From assembly GCA_025765615.1 (NCBI GenBank), contig JAIVFJ010000005.1, positions 248,001-312,000 of the forward strand: 64,000 nucleotides of DNA, given 5' to 3'. The first letter of the stretch is position 1. Each line of letters opens with the position of its first letter. Source of the stretch: Zopfochytrium polystomum. Taxonomy: Eukaryota; Chytridiomycota; Chytridiomycetes; Chytridiales; Chytridiaceae. The position numbers and the translations under genes were made by a program. This document shows, piece by piece, positions 21,608 to 31,424 of this stretch. The notes under the pieces are model-generated. The model was not told the DNA's origin, did not search any database, and worked only from the letters and a program-made list of their open reading frames with translations.

Positions 21608-22050
21608 TCTGAACTAGGGGATGCCTGTTGACTTGTGATCAATCCTTCCCAAAAAAAAAAAATAAAGATATGGAAAGGCTCCGCCTTAACCACCTCGCCA
21701 CGAGATATGAGTAATCCAGCACCCCAAAGGGGAGCTGGATTAAACTGAATTGAAGCAAGTTCTCAAGCAACTATTGGTACCCCAACATGGAACAGTTACC
21801 CAACCTTAGCCTCATTTAAGGAGCAAGCCTGTACTGTCCAGGCCTTTCACTCCGCTTTGCCTGCCGTGCCTCAGAACTGAAAAAGGGGGAGTAAACCGCT
21901 GGATCAGATGATGCAGAGCGGGTGGCCCCAGATTTCACCCCTACTGTGAATGTTTCCCCCCAATTGTGACAACTGCCCTGCGGACCTGCAGCAACCCTGC
22001 TTCTGTCAAGTTCGACGGCCTTGACGTAGTTTGCGCCTGCCAAGCACTCT
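21608..22050 (-). repeat. Head of repeat R2 followed by repeat R1, copy 2
   Basis: 21608-21660 (CTAGGGGATGCC, GTTGACTTGT, then an A-run) matches the head of the composite repeat at 29702. From 21665 the sequence is the reverse-complement copy of R1 (15300-15650), with GGCTCCGCCTTAACCACCTC at its left end. Confidence 0.6.
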
Positions 22051-22067
22051 GCTCAGTCTGAAACTCT

Positions 22068-22174
22068 TTCTGGCGGCAAACAGCGAAAGCTCACCATCGC
22101 GTGCGCACTCGTCGGCGCCTCAGCCATCCTGCTGCTCGACGAACCCACCACCGGAATGGATGTGACCACCACAG
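22068..22174 (+). pseudogene. ABCA-type ABC-transporter ATPase, fragment upstream of the insertion
   Basis: Encodes [18 protein letters not shown] then [16 protein letters not shown], that is the ABC signature (LSGGKQ) and Walker B/D-loop of an ABCA-type nucleotide-binding domain. Sequence before about 22068 is repeat DNA, so upstream exons and Walker A are missing or displaced. The coding frame breaks exactly at the Gypsy-1 insertion and resumes at 27391. Confidence 0.85.
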
Positions 22175-22202
22175 TGTTATGAATCACCCTCTGGAAACCT
22201 CT

Positions 22203-22335
22203 GGAACCTTCTAGAACATTCCTTCATGGAACCTTGTGGAACCTTCTGGAACCTTCTTTGCTTTCCTGACTTGTCTTGTTGTCATTGGTATCATTGGTAT
22301 CATTGTATTACTAATTGCTCTTTCTGGAACTTTCT
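22203..22335 (+). promoter_or_regulatory. Three heat-shock-element-like arrays in the Gypsy-1 LTR
   Basis: Alternating nGAAn/nTTCn pentamers in strict 5-bp register: four at 22203-22222 (gGAAc cTTCt aGAAc aTTCc), four at 22238-22257 (gGAAc cTTCt gGAAc cTTCt) and three at 22321-22335 (tTTCt gGAAc tTTCt). The last lies about 31 bp upstream of the TATA box. This is the consensus bound by trimeric HSF1, so heat- or stress-driven transcription is inferred. Confidence 0.72.
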
Positions 22336-22366
22336 TTGAGTCTTGACAAGGAAGACTCTCAAAAGG

Positions 22367-22373
22367 TATAAAA
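22367..22373 (+). promoter_or_regulatory. TATA box of the Gypsy-1 LTR
   Basis: TATAAAA followed by a G-run. The expected start is about 25-35 bp downstream, near 22397-22402, at the head of the self-priming segment. Also present in the copy at 12.7 kb and in the 3' LTR. Confidence 0.7.
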
Positions 22374-22484
22374 GGGGGATGGGGGACCTGTCCCATCCCT
22401 CAAGTGAATTATTGTTTCCAATACAATCATCACTCCTCTCAGTTCCTTGTCTGCCTTGTCCTGTCCTGCCCTGTTCCTGACATC

Positions 22485-22495
22485 ATAATTCACTT
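22485..22495 (+). other. Self-complementary primer-binding site of Gypsy-1
   Basis: ATAATTCACTT, three bases inside the LTR edge, is the exact reverse complement of AAGTGAATTAT at 22402-22412 in the same LTR, close to the expected RNA 5' end. Tf1/sushi-type elements prime reverse transcription by folding their own 5' end onto the primer site. No initiator-Met-tRNA-like site is present here. Confidence 0.65.
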
Positions 22496-22522
22496 CACCC
22501 TCTCCTACTACTCTCTGCCATC

Positions 22523-23446
22523 ATGTCTGACCCAAACAACACCTTCCCTGATGCAACTGCCTTCCAAGCCTTGATGGACCAATTACAAGCCCTTTCAAGA
22601 CAGACACACCAACTTCAAGAACAAGTCCTTCACCAGCAGCACCAGCTTCAACAACAACTTCACCAACAAGAACATCAAGCTCTTCCCCTGCCCCAAGCCA
22701 ACCAAGCAAGAGAGCCCAAGGTTCCCAGCCCTGACAAGTTCACTGGGCTGGCCAAAGACCTTAGGAACTTTATGGCCACTGTGGAGAATGTCATCCTTCT
22801 CCAACCTTCAAGATTTCCCAGTGAGCAAGTCAAGGTTCTTTTCACAAGCACCCTCCTGTCTGGTCAAGCTCAATCATGGTACAGATCTCTCCCAAGCACA
22901 CCCAACACCCTGCAAGAGCTCTGGGAGGGGCTGGAAGCTACCTTTGGTGACCCCTACGCATCTTGGACAGCAAGATCCAAGCTCAAGCATATCAAGCAAG
23001 GAAAGCAATCTTGTGTGGCCTACACCAACCAATTCAAGCAACTAGCCAGAGACTCTGGATACAATGATGCAGCTCTGATGGAGCTGTACCATGATGGTCT
23101 CCATGAGTCCATCCAAGACATGCTCTCCCAGTCTCTGCACATCCCTGAGACCTTGGAAGAGTACATTCTCCTTGCCATCAAGATTGACAACAGACTCTAC
23201 TCCAAGAGGCTGAAGCAAAGACAAGTAGGAACTACATCAAGACCTACCCCAGTCCCTCAAGCTCTTACAGTTCCTGAACCCATGCAAGTGGATGCAGTTG
23301 AGACACTTCCTAAGGGTCCTCTGAGCCAAGAGGAGAAAACAAGGAGGGCCGAGCAGGGACTGTGTTTCTACTGTGGCCCCAAGGAACACGCTGTCAAGGA
23401 CTGCCCAAGGAAGAAGCACCCAAACTCCCAGGTCCAGGCTCACTGA
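22523..23446 (+). CDS. gag: Gypsy-1 gag
   Basis: 307-residue structural protein: coiled, Gln/His-rich N terminus (HQLQEQVLHQQHQLQ), gag core with WYRSLP and ELWEGLEATFGDP, and a single CCHC knuckle (C-x2-C-x4-H-x4-C) at the C terminus. It overlaps pol by 85 bp in the -1 frame (from 23362), so a -1 ribosomal frameshift would make Gag-Pol. Confidence 0.93.
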   Translation: MSDPNNTFPDATAFQALMDQLQALSRQTHQLQEQVLHQQHQLQQQLHQQEHQALPLPQANQAREPKVPSPDKFTGLAKDLRNFMATVENVILLQPSRFPSEQVKVLFTSTLLSGQAQSWYRSLPSTPNTLQELWEGLEATFGDPYASWTARSKLKHIKQGKQSCVAYTNQFKQLARDSGYNDAALMELYHDGLHESIQDMLSQSLHIPETLEEYILLAIKIDNRLYSKRLKQRQVGTTSRPTPVPQALTVPEPMQVDAVETLPKGPLSQEEKTRRAEQGLCFYCGPKEHAVKDCPRKKHPNSQVQAH

Positions 23447-26400
23447 GGGGCAATTCCCTGGACCCTCCTCCAAGCTGCCCCTGTTTCATCACCACCACCA
23501 GCACCACAAACACCTCAGATTCCAAGCCCCACCAACTCACCATGGATGTCAAGATTCAACTCTCACCCAAGTCAACCATCACAACCAAGGCCCTTATCGA
23601 CTCTGGATCATCCTGCAACATCATTGATGCCACCCTTGCCAAGTCTTGTGCCATTCCCACCATCAAGAAATCCACACCCCTCAAGGTCCACTTTGCCAAT
23701 CATGCTCTGTTCAAGGAAATCAGCCATGAAACCAAGCTAAACCTCCACATCCAAGACTTTCCACCATCCATGGTCAACCTGGAAGTATTGGATCTTGGCT
23801 CACCCACATTCTCTGTCATCCTGGGATTACCATGGCTGCAAGCCCAGAACCCTGACATTGATTGGGTCACTGGTCAAGTCCAACCTCCACCAATTGGAAC
23901 AGTCACCCAAAACTCAAGTCAAGCCCCCAAGTCTCATGCTCTCAAGCCCCTGATTCAAGATTCACAGCCAGCCAAGACTCAAGTTCCACAGTTCACAGTT
24001 CACAGTCAAGATTCAAGTAGAGCTCATAGAGCTCACAGTCATGGCCAAGACTCTAGTTCACAGAACCCACAGTCAAGGATTCAAGTACCACAGTTCACAG
24101 TCCACATTCAAGATTCAAGTTCCACAGCTCACAGTCTTTGCCAAGAACAGAACTCTCAGTCAAAGATTCAAGAATCACAGTTCCCAGTCAAGAATTCATG
24201 CACCACTGCTGAAGAGCACAGGAGCTTGGACCCATCAGACCTTTTGCTGGCATCCAAGCTACCAAAAGAATATCTCCCTTATGCTGATGTGTTTTCCAAG
24301 ACCAAGGCAGACCTGCTACCAGCTCAGAGGCCTTATGACTGTGAAATCCCACTCAAGGATGAAACTTGCAGCCCACCTTTCAAGCCACTGTACCACCTCT
24401 CTCCACCAGAAGCCAAGGCCCTCCAAGAATACATTGAAGAAATGCTGAACAAGGGATTCATCCAACCTTCCAAGTCACCAGCTGGAGCTCCCATCTTTTT
24501 TGTCAAGAAGAAGGATGGGGGGCTGAGACCCTGCGTGGACTACAGAGATCTCAATGAGATGACAGTCAAGAACCGCTATCCACTGCCTCTCATCTCTGAA
24601 TTACTGGACAAACTGAGCCATGCAAGGATATTTTCCAAGATTGACCTCAGAGGTGCCTACAATTTGGTCAGAATTAAGCCCCAGGATCAATGGAAGACTG
24701 CCTTCAGATGCAAATACAGTCACTTTGAGTACTTGGTCATGCCCTTTGGACTTACCAATGCTCCAGCTATTTTCCAAGGCATGATGAATGACATCTTCAG
24801 GGATATTCTGGACCTTTTTGTCATTGTCTACCTGGATGATATCCTGGTATTTTCGTCCGACACTGCAAGCCATATGGGACATGTCAAGACTGTCTTGGAG
24901 AGACTCAGACAGCATCACCTCTATGCAAAGCTGGAGAAGTGCGAATTCCACAAGACCTCCATTGAGTTTTTGGGGTTCATTGTGTCTGACAAAGGGATCT
25001 CCATGGCACCAGACAAGATCCAAACTATTCTTGAATGGAAGGCTCCAAATTCCATCAAGGATGTTCAAAGCTTCCTTGGGTTTTGCAACTTCTACAGAAC
25101 CTTCATTGCCAACTATTCTGCCATAGCCAAGCCTCTCACTGATCTCACCAAGAAGACCACCAAGTTTGAATGGACCCCAGCAGCAGAGCAAGCCTGGCTA
25201 GCTCTTAAGACAGCAACCACAAGTGCACCACTCCTTAAGCATGTGGATCCCTTGCTTCCCTTCACCTTGGAAACTGATGCCTCAGACTATGCCCTCGGTG
25301 CTGTTCTGTCCCAGCCAAGCTCTCAGGACCCCTCTGCTCCTCTGCATCCAGTGGCATATTACTCCAGGAAGCTGAACAGTGCTGAGTGTAACTACACAGT
25401 CCATGACAAGGAGTTGCTTGCAATTGTGGAAGCATTCAAATTCTGGAGACACTACTTGGCTGGTTCTAAAGGCATCTCTGTCTATTCTGATCACAAGAAC
25501 CTCACCTTCTTCAGGGCAAGGAGGTTGCTCAAGCAGAGGCATGCTAGGTGGGCTGAACTGCTCTCTGAGTATGACTTTAAGCTGTGCTATTCTCCTGGCC
25601 ACCTGAACACTGTGGCTGATGCCCTGTCAAGAAGAACAGACCTTGCACCTGAAGGGGGAGATGGTTTCACCCCACCATCCAAGACACACCTTTCATTGCT
25701 TCCTGACAGTGTGTGGGCCCATGCTATTTCCAAGGACCCCAAGCCTCACAAGATTCAAATCAGCCAAGAAGAGGAAAAACTTGAGATACTCAAGACAAGG
25801 CATGATGCAGCAACAGCTGGACACCCAGGAGAGCACAAGACATATGAGCTTGTTTCCAGAGACTTCTACTGGCCAGGCATGAGGAAGTACATCAAGAACT
25901 ATGTCAGCAGCTGTGAAACCTGTCAAAGAAACAAATCCAGCAGACACAAGCCCTATGGACTTCTGGAGCCCCTCCCAATTGCCATCAGCCCTTGGTCATC
26001 AATATCCATGGACTTCATTGTGAAACTGCCCCCATCCCATGGATTTGACTCTATCCTTGTTGTCATCTGCAGAAGGACAAAGTTGGCCCATTTTATCCCC
26101 TGCACTGAGAATATAGATGCACAAGGAACAGCAGACCTGTTTTTGCAGCACATATTCAGGCTCCATGGGCTGCCTCAGTCAATCATCAGTGACAGAGGAC
26201 CTCAGTTCAGATCTCAATTTTGGAAAGCACTCACAACAGCCCTTGGAATCAAGTCTCAACTGTCAACTGCTTATAACCCTCAGACTGATGGGCAAACAGA
26301 AAGAACAAACCAGACTCTGGAGCAGTATTTGAGGTGCTATGTCAGCTATCAACAGGATGATTGGCCCACCCTCCTTCCGCTGGCAGAATTTGCTCTCAAC

Positions 26401-26898
26401 AATTCTCTCCACTCAAGCACCCAGCTATCTCCTTTCTTTGCAACCTATGGCTTCAATCCAAGAGGAGATCTTTTGGGACAAGAGATCCTATCCAATGTCC
26501 AAGCTCCTGCTGTGGCTTCACACTTGCATAAGCTCAAGATCATCAGCACCTTCCTGGACTCCACCCTGAAGCAAGCCCAAGAAGATGCCTCAAGATTCGC
26601 CAACACTCACAGAATGGACCATGACCTTGCTGTGGGTCAGCAAGTTTGGCTTCTGAGGAAGAACTTGCAGACCAAAAGACCAAGTCCCAAGCTAGACAAC
26701 CTCAAGTTGGGACCTTTCAAGATCTTGGAGCAAATCAATCCAGTCACCTTCAAGCTGGATCTCCCGGCATCCATGAAGATCCACCCAGTTTTCCATGTCA
26801 GCCTTTTGGAGAAGTTTGTGGCCAATTCCATTCCAGGCAGAGTTGTTCCTCCTCCTCCTCCAGTTGAGGTAGAAGGTGAAGAGGAATTTGAGTGTTGA
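23362..26898 (+). CDS. pol: Gypsy-1 pol polyprotein
   Basis: Open frame of 1178 codons in frame -1 to gag. Aspartic protease ALIDSGSSCN; reverse transcriptase with KKKDGGLRPCVDYRDLN, VMPFGLTNAPA and VIVYLDDILVFS; RNase H with LETDASDYALGAVL and YSDHKNL; integrase with the HHCC finger (H-x3-H ... C-x2-C at CETCQRNK), the DDE residues in SMDFIVKLP, ISDRGPQFRS and the downstream E of TERTNQ; a GPF/Y module at LGPFKI. All catalytic residues are present. The frame stops at 26896-26898, just short of the chromodomain, because of an apparent single-base insertion. Confidence 0.95.
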   Translation: MFLLWPQGTRCQGLPKEEAPKLPGPGSLRGNSLDPPPSCPCFITTTSTTNTSDSKPHQLTMDVKIQLSPKSTITTKALIDSGSSCNIIDATLAKSCAIPTIKKSTPLKVHFANHALFKEISHETKLNLHIQDFPPSMVNLEVLDLGSPTFSVILGLPWLQAQNPDIDWVTGQVQPPPIGTVTQNSSQAPKSHALKPLIQDSQPAKTQVPQFTVHSQDSSRAHRAHSHGQDSSSQNPQSRIQVPQFTVHIQDSSSTAHSLCQEQNSQSKIQESQFPVKNSCTTAEEHRSLDPSDLLLASKLPKEYLPYADVFSKTKADLLPAQRPYDCEIPLKDETCSPPFKPLYHLSPPEAKALQEYIEEMLNKGFIQPSKSPAGAPIFFVKKKDGGLRPCVDYRDLNEMTVKNRYPLPLISELLDKLSHARIFSKIDLRGAYNLVRIKPQDQWKTAFRCKYSHFEYLVMPFGLTNAPAIFQGMMNDIFRDILDLFVIVYLDDILVFSSDTASHMGHVKTVLERLRQHHLYAKLEKCEFHKTSIEFLGFIVSDKGISMAPDKIQTILEWKAPNSIKDVQSFLGFCNFYRTFIANYSAIAKPLTDLTKKTTKFEWTPAAEQAWLALKTATTSAPLLKHVDPLLPFTLETDASDYALGAVLSQPSSQDPSAPLHPVAYYSRKLNSAECNYTVHDKELLAIVEAFKFWRHYLAGSKGISVYSDHKNLTFFRARRLLKQRHARWAELLSEYDFKLCYSPGHLNTVADALSRRTDLAPEGGDGFTPPSKTHLSLLPDSVWAHAISKDPKPHKIQISQEEEKLEILKTRHDAATAGHPGEHKTYELVSRDFYWPGMRKYIKNYVSSCETCQRNKSSRHKPYGLLEPLPIAISPWSSISMDFIVKLPPSHGFDSILVVICRRTKLAHFIPCTENIDAQGTADLFLQHIFRLHGLPQSIISDRGPQFRSQFWKALTTALGIKSQLSTAYNPQTDGQTERTNQTLEQYLRCYVSYQQDDWPTLLPLAEFALNNSLHSSTQLSPFFATYGFNPRGDLLGQEILSNVQAPAVASHLHKLKIISTFLDSTLKQAQEDASRFANTHRMDHDLAVGQQVWLLRKNLQTKRPSPKLDNLKLGPFKILEQINPVTFKLDLPASMKIHPVFHVSLLEKFVANSIPGRVVPPPPPVEVEGEEEFEC

Positions 26899-27082
26899 AC
26901 AAATCTTGGATGCCAAGTGGTTTGGAAGGACACTCAAGTTCCTTGTTAAGTGGAAAGGTTACTCAGATGCTGACAACACCTGGGAACCTGAGTCAAACCT
27001 CACTCACTGCCAAGACCTTCTGCTCAAGTTCAAGACCAGGTACCCCACCAAGTTGCAGAAGAGGCCTAAAAGGGGGAGATGA
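26899..27082 (+). pseudogene. Gypsy-1 integrase chromodomain, out of frame
   Basis: Encodes VEQILDAKWFGRTLKFLVKW then KGYSDADNTWEPESNL, a canonical chromodomain with its aromatic cage positions, followed by a basic tail ending at 27080-27082, flush with the 3' LTR. It lies in the +1 frame relative to pol. One extra T in the GAGTGTTGAA stretch (about 26892) would explain the break; programmed frameshifting or sequence error are the alternatives. Confidence 0.85.
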
Positions 27083-27390
27083 TGTTATGAATCACCCTCT
27101 GGAAACCTCTGGAACCTTCTAGAACATTCCTTCATGGAACCTTGTGGAACCTTCTGGAACCTTCTTTGCTTTCCTGACTTGTCTTGTTGTCATTGGTATC
27201 ATTGGTATCATTGTATTACTAATTGCTCTTTCTGGAACTTTCTTTGAGTCTTGACAAGGAAGACTCTCAAAATGTATAAAAGGGGGATGGGGGACCTGTC
27301 CCATCCCTCAAGTGAATTATTGTTTCCAATACAATCATCACTCCTCTCAGTTCCTTGTCTGCCTTGTCCTGTCCTGCCCTGTTCCTGACA
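27083..27390 (+). repeat. Gypsy-1 3' LTR
   Basis: 308 bp, one visible difference from the 5' LTR (AAAATGTATAAAA instead of AAAAGGTATAAAA). Preceded by a purine tract and followed by the CACAG duplication. Confidence 0.95.
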
Positions 27391-28143
27391 CACAGCCTCC
27401 ATCTGGCACCTTCTTCGTGCCGTTGCTGGCGCGTCATCTGAATCAGGCCACCGTCGCTGCGGCTGCACCATCCTTCTCACCACCCACTCAATGGAGGAGG
27501 CTGAGGCGCGATTGCGTCATGGGTCGTTCTGGCCGCGTCCGAGCCGCCAGTGGTCCAACGCGTGGTCCGCCAGTCTGTCCCAAACGCTTACGTGGAGGGC
27601 CAAGAAGAAGACGGCGACGGCGCGCACGACGAAACTATCCCATTCGTTGCTGCCGCCGCTGACGGCCAAGAGGTCTCCCCAGCCCACGACACCGCGCCAC
27701 CTGCGAGCGCAACCTCCTCCTCGTCGGTTGACCCAGTCTGCGTGGTCCTCCTCAAGGCCGACCCGCAGAACCCAATGGACCTCACCACCATGTTCCACGA
27801 GCTCCACGACGCCCTTGCGGCTGGCGCGCTCCCCAGCGTCGCGTTGGTCAGTCTGGAGCAGGCCACCCTCGATGAGGCGAGAGCAAGTGGATTTCGAGCT
27901 CTGCCCGTCAACCCAACCCTCCGAATGAAAAAAAAAGGTCGAACATCGATGGTGGAGCAGTGGTGTGGCAGTGGCGGCCAAAAGGTCATCCACAGCTTTG
28001 ACACGGGGCGCGGCCGGCGTTGCGGTCGGTCATGGTGGCAGTGTGTCCGTGAAGTGGCCCTTTTTGTTTTGTTTTTGGTTGGCTTCCTCGGTCTAATTGT
28101 TTCAGGAAAAACCCCTGAGCGAATTAATGATTGGCTCCCCTAA
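27391..28143 (+). pseudogene. ABCA-type ABC-transporter ATPase, fragment downstream of the insertion
   Basis: Resumes the frame of 22068-22174: after the CACAG duplication it reads SIWHLLRAV then TILLTTHSMEEAEA, the H-loop region of the n-binding domain. A frame change follows near 27520; the second frame (27550-28143) holds VVRQSVPNAYVEGQ and LAAGALPSVALVSLEQATLD, the C-terminal regulatory segment of ABCA proteins, then a late hydrophobic stretch. With one CACAG and the element removed, the two sides join in frame. The gene therefore looks broken by the retrotransposon and by at least one indel, and its N-terminal portion is not present nearby. Confidence 0.8.
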
Positions 28144-28204
28144 TTCACTAATCAAAAAACGGGCCCTGGGGGATTCACGTGTAGGTTTAAATCCTCCCCG
28201 CTGC

Positions 28205-31200
28205 GCGGCTCGGAAAAAAGAAAAAAAAATGTTGAAAAAAAGAAGATACTGAAGAGTGCGGCACGCTAAAAATAGATACATGAAGAGTGTGGCGGTCCAC
28301 AATGAATGCAGTGGCAGGCATGTAGAGAGGGATAGGGGAAAATTGTCTTTGAGTCAGGGCGCCCCCTGAGCCCCTCAGTGGGGGTGCGGCGCCCCCAACC
28401 CCCCAACTCAAAAGAGAGAGGTCGCAGACGATTTGATAACTTATCCACCATCAGCCAATGGCCAGAGTCAGAGACAGAGAGGAAGACAGACAACGGGGAC
28501 TGCCACTCTCAGAGTTGGGGAGGTGGACAGACAACCTGTTGACTTCCACTCAGATAGACAGACTCGTTGACTTCCTTCCTTCTTGAATTTCACTGCCCTT
28601 TTCAGAGATTGACAAATCATTGATTGATAGAAACAGCAGCCCAGTTGACTTGGCAAAATCATAAGCAGAAATAGTATTTTAGTTGGTGGGCAGCCACCCC
28701 ACACTTCTCCGTCTGGGTTGGTGGCGACATTCACACTGTGTTTGGGACACTGATGCCCACTGTGGTCCACTTGAGTGGAACACAGCAGTTTTGCATAGCA
28801 AAAAGAGAAAGAGAGAGAGAGAGAGTGTGTGTGTGTGTGTGTGTGCGTGTCAACTATTCGCAGTGAGAGAGACATAAAGGACTGAAAGACCAACAGAGCG
28901 ACATACAGACAGAGAGACAGACAGATAGAGAGCAGACAGTGAATCAGACAGCCAAGAGCTGAAAGAAGATAAAGGGAGAGTCAGAGAAGCAGAAAGGGGA
29001 GAAAACTTTTTATTGAGTGAGGGGGCTCCAGCCCACTGAGCCGCCCCCCTCAACCCCCCCACTTGAAAGAGACAGAGAGAGAGTGAGAGATTGCAGACAA
29101 TTTTCATTCCTCTTCCATCTACCGCCACATACCGAGTACGAGAGAGAGCCATGCAGACAACCTGTTGACTTCTACTCAGATAGACAGACAGCCCTTTGAC
29201 TTCCTTTTGAATTTCACCACTGTATTTCAATTGGGTGCCAAAGAAAATAAAAGTACTCGCCACTCCACTATTACAATAGAAAACAGATTTACAGAGTGGA
29301 AGGAGAGAGATGGAAAGAGAGAGGGAGTGAGAGCGAGAGGGAGAGAGAGAGATAGAGCGAGAGACAGAGAGACAGACAGAGAGAGAGAGATAGAGAGAGA
29401 CAAAGAGAGAGAAAGGCAGAGGAAATAACCGCATGACCAAGGGACAGAGAGTGCGACAGACAGCCTGCTCACTGCAAGCAAGAGACAGACAGTGAGACAG
29501 ACAGCCGGTGTACTTCAACTATTGGCAGACAGAGAGTCAGAGAGACGCTGGTTGAGACAGAAAGACAGACAGCTTGTTGACTGCATTGACTTCCTTCCAT
29601 TTTGAATTTTTCCGCTGAGTTTTGATTGGGCACCAAAGACAAAAAGTAGAATTGCAATTAGAAAACAGTTTAGCTGCAAATCCTTGTATTCTTTATTATA
29701 GACTAGGGGATGCCCGTTGACTTATAAGCAATCCTTCCCCAAAAAAAAAGTAGAAAAAAAGAAGATACTGAAGAGTGTGGCAGTCCACAATGAATGCAGT
29801 GGCACGCCATGTAGAGGGATAGGGGAAAAATGTTTTTGAGTCAGGGGGCAGGAGCCCCCTGAGCCCTTGTGGGGGAACTGATGCCCCTCAACCCTCAAAA
29901 GAAATAGGGCGCGACTGATTTGATAACTTGTCCACCAACAGCCCAAAAGCCAGAGTCAGAGACATAGAGGATGACAGACAACCCGTTGACTGCCACCCCC
30001 AGACTCAGAGACAGGGAGGGAGGTAGACAGACAACCCGTTGACTTCCATTCAGATAGACAGACAGCTTGTTGACTTCCTTCCTTTTTGAATTTCACTGCC
30101 ACTTTCAGAAAGTGACAAATCATTGAATGATAGAAACAACAGCCCAGTTGACTTTGCAAAATCATAAGCAGAAATAGTATTTTAGTTGGGTGGGGAGCGG
30201 GGTTCAGCCACATCACACTTCTCTGTATGGGGGCTCCTGCCCCCTGAGCCCCCCAGTGGGGGCTTCCCCCCTTCACCCTACCAGCTTGAAAGGGACAGAG
30301 ATAGAGTGAGAGAATGCAGACAATTTTATTCCTTTTCCATCAACAGCCAACATACAGAGTCAGAGACAGAGAGCAAGACGGACAACCTGTTGACTGCCGA
30401 TTGACTGCCAGTCTCAGACTCCGAGACAGGGACGTAGGTAGACAGACAAACCCGTTGACTTCCACTCAGATAAACAGACAGCCTGTTGACTTCCTTTTGA
30501 ATTTTGCCACTCCGCAAAGCCTTGTTTTCTTTCGTGTGTTGATTTTGCCACTCTGTTTAGATTGGGCACAAAAGAAAAAACATTAAACCCACACTGTCCC
30601 CCCTACTCCACTATTGCAATTAGAAAACGGTTTCACATAGTGGACAGAGAGAGTCTGGGTTGTTTTTTTTGAGTCAGGGGGCTTCCGCCCCCTGAGCCCC
30701 CCCTCAACCCCCCTGCTTGAAAAAGACAGAGAGAGTGAGAGATTGCAGACAATGTTATTCCTTTTCCATCTACAGCCAACATTCAGAGCCAGAAACAGAG
30801 AGCGAGACAGACAATCTGTTGATTGCCTGTTGACTGCCACTCCCAGACTCAGAGACAGGGAGGTGGACAGACAACCCGTTGACTTCCACTCAGATAGACA
30901 GACAGCTGGTTGACTTCCTTTTGGAATTTTGCCACTGCATTTCGACTGGGCACCAAAGAAAAAAAATAGTGTTCATAGAGAGGAAGAGATAGAAATGAAT
31001 CCCAAAGGACGTCTGCTGACTGCTGCTTTGCAGCAACAGAGGCTGTAAGGCTGTCCTTGGGCAAGCAAGTCCACCATTCGAAAATGTACATAGAAAGAAG
31101 GGAAAGAGATGGAGAACCTGCTGCTGCTGCTCCTTGCAGTGACGATGGCCAAAGGTCGTTGTCATCGCCCACCCCGTGGTCGCATTTATGCAGAGCGCAA

Positions 31201-31242
31201 CCACACACTCGCCTTCACCCGCCAGAAAACAGAGAAGAGGGA

Positions 31243-31302
<60 letters not shown>

Positions 31303-31353
31303 GATAGAGACAGAGAGACAGATAGACAGAGGACAGAAAAAATTTCTCTGCCC

Positions 31354-31424
<71 letters not shown>

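Larger units (their letters stand above)
22175..22482 (+). repeat. Gypsy-1 5' LTR
   Basis: Bounded by TG...CA. Contains three arrays matching heat-shock elements, a TATA box and the self-priming donor segment (listed separately). Confidence 0.95.
22175..27390 (+). mobile_element. Gypsy-1: full-length Ty3/gypsy chromovirus-like retrotransposon
   Basis: 5216-bp element with 308-bp LTRs (22175-22482 and 27083-27390) that differ by eye at one base (G to T just before the TATA box), and a perfect 5-bp duplication CACAG (22170-22174 and 27391-27395). Order: LTR, self-priming site, gag, pol (protease, RT, RNase H, integrase), chromodomain in another frame, purine tract AAAAGGGGGAGATGA, LTR. The near-identical LTRs show a very recent insertion. 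It sits inside an ABCA-type coding sequence. Other copies of the family lie at 12212 and 60890. Confidence 0.96.

Noticed and set aside
12865..27390. Whole 12.2-27.4 kb stretch as one composite transposon bounded by Gypsy-1 copies
   Set aside because: Each copy is separate: the right one has its own CACAG duplication, and the left one ends in mid-protease.
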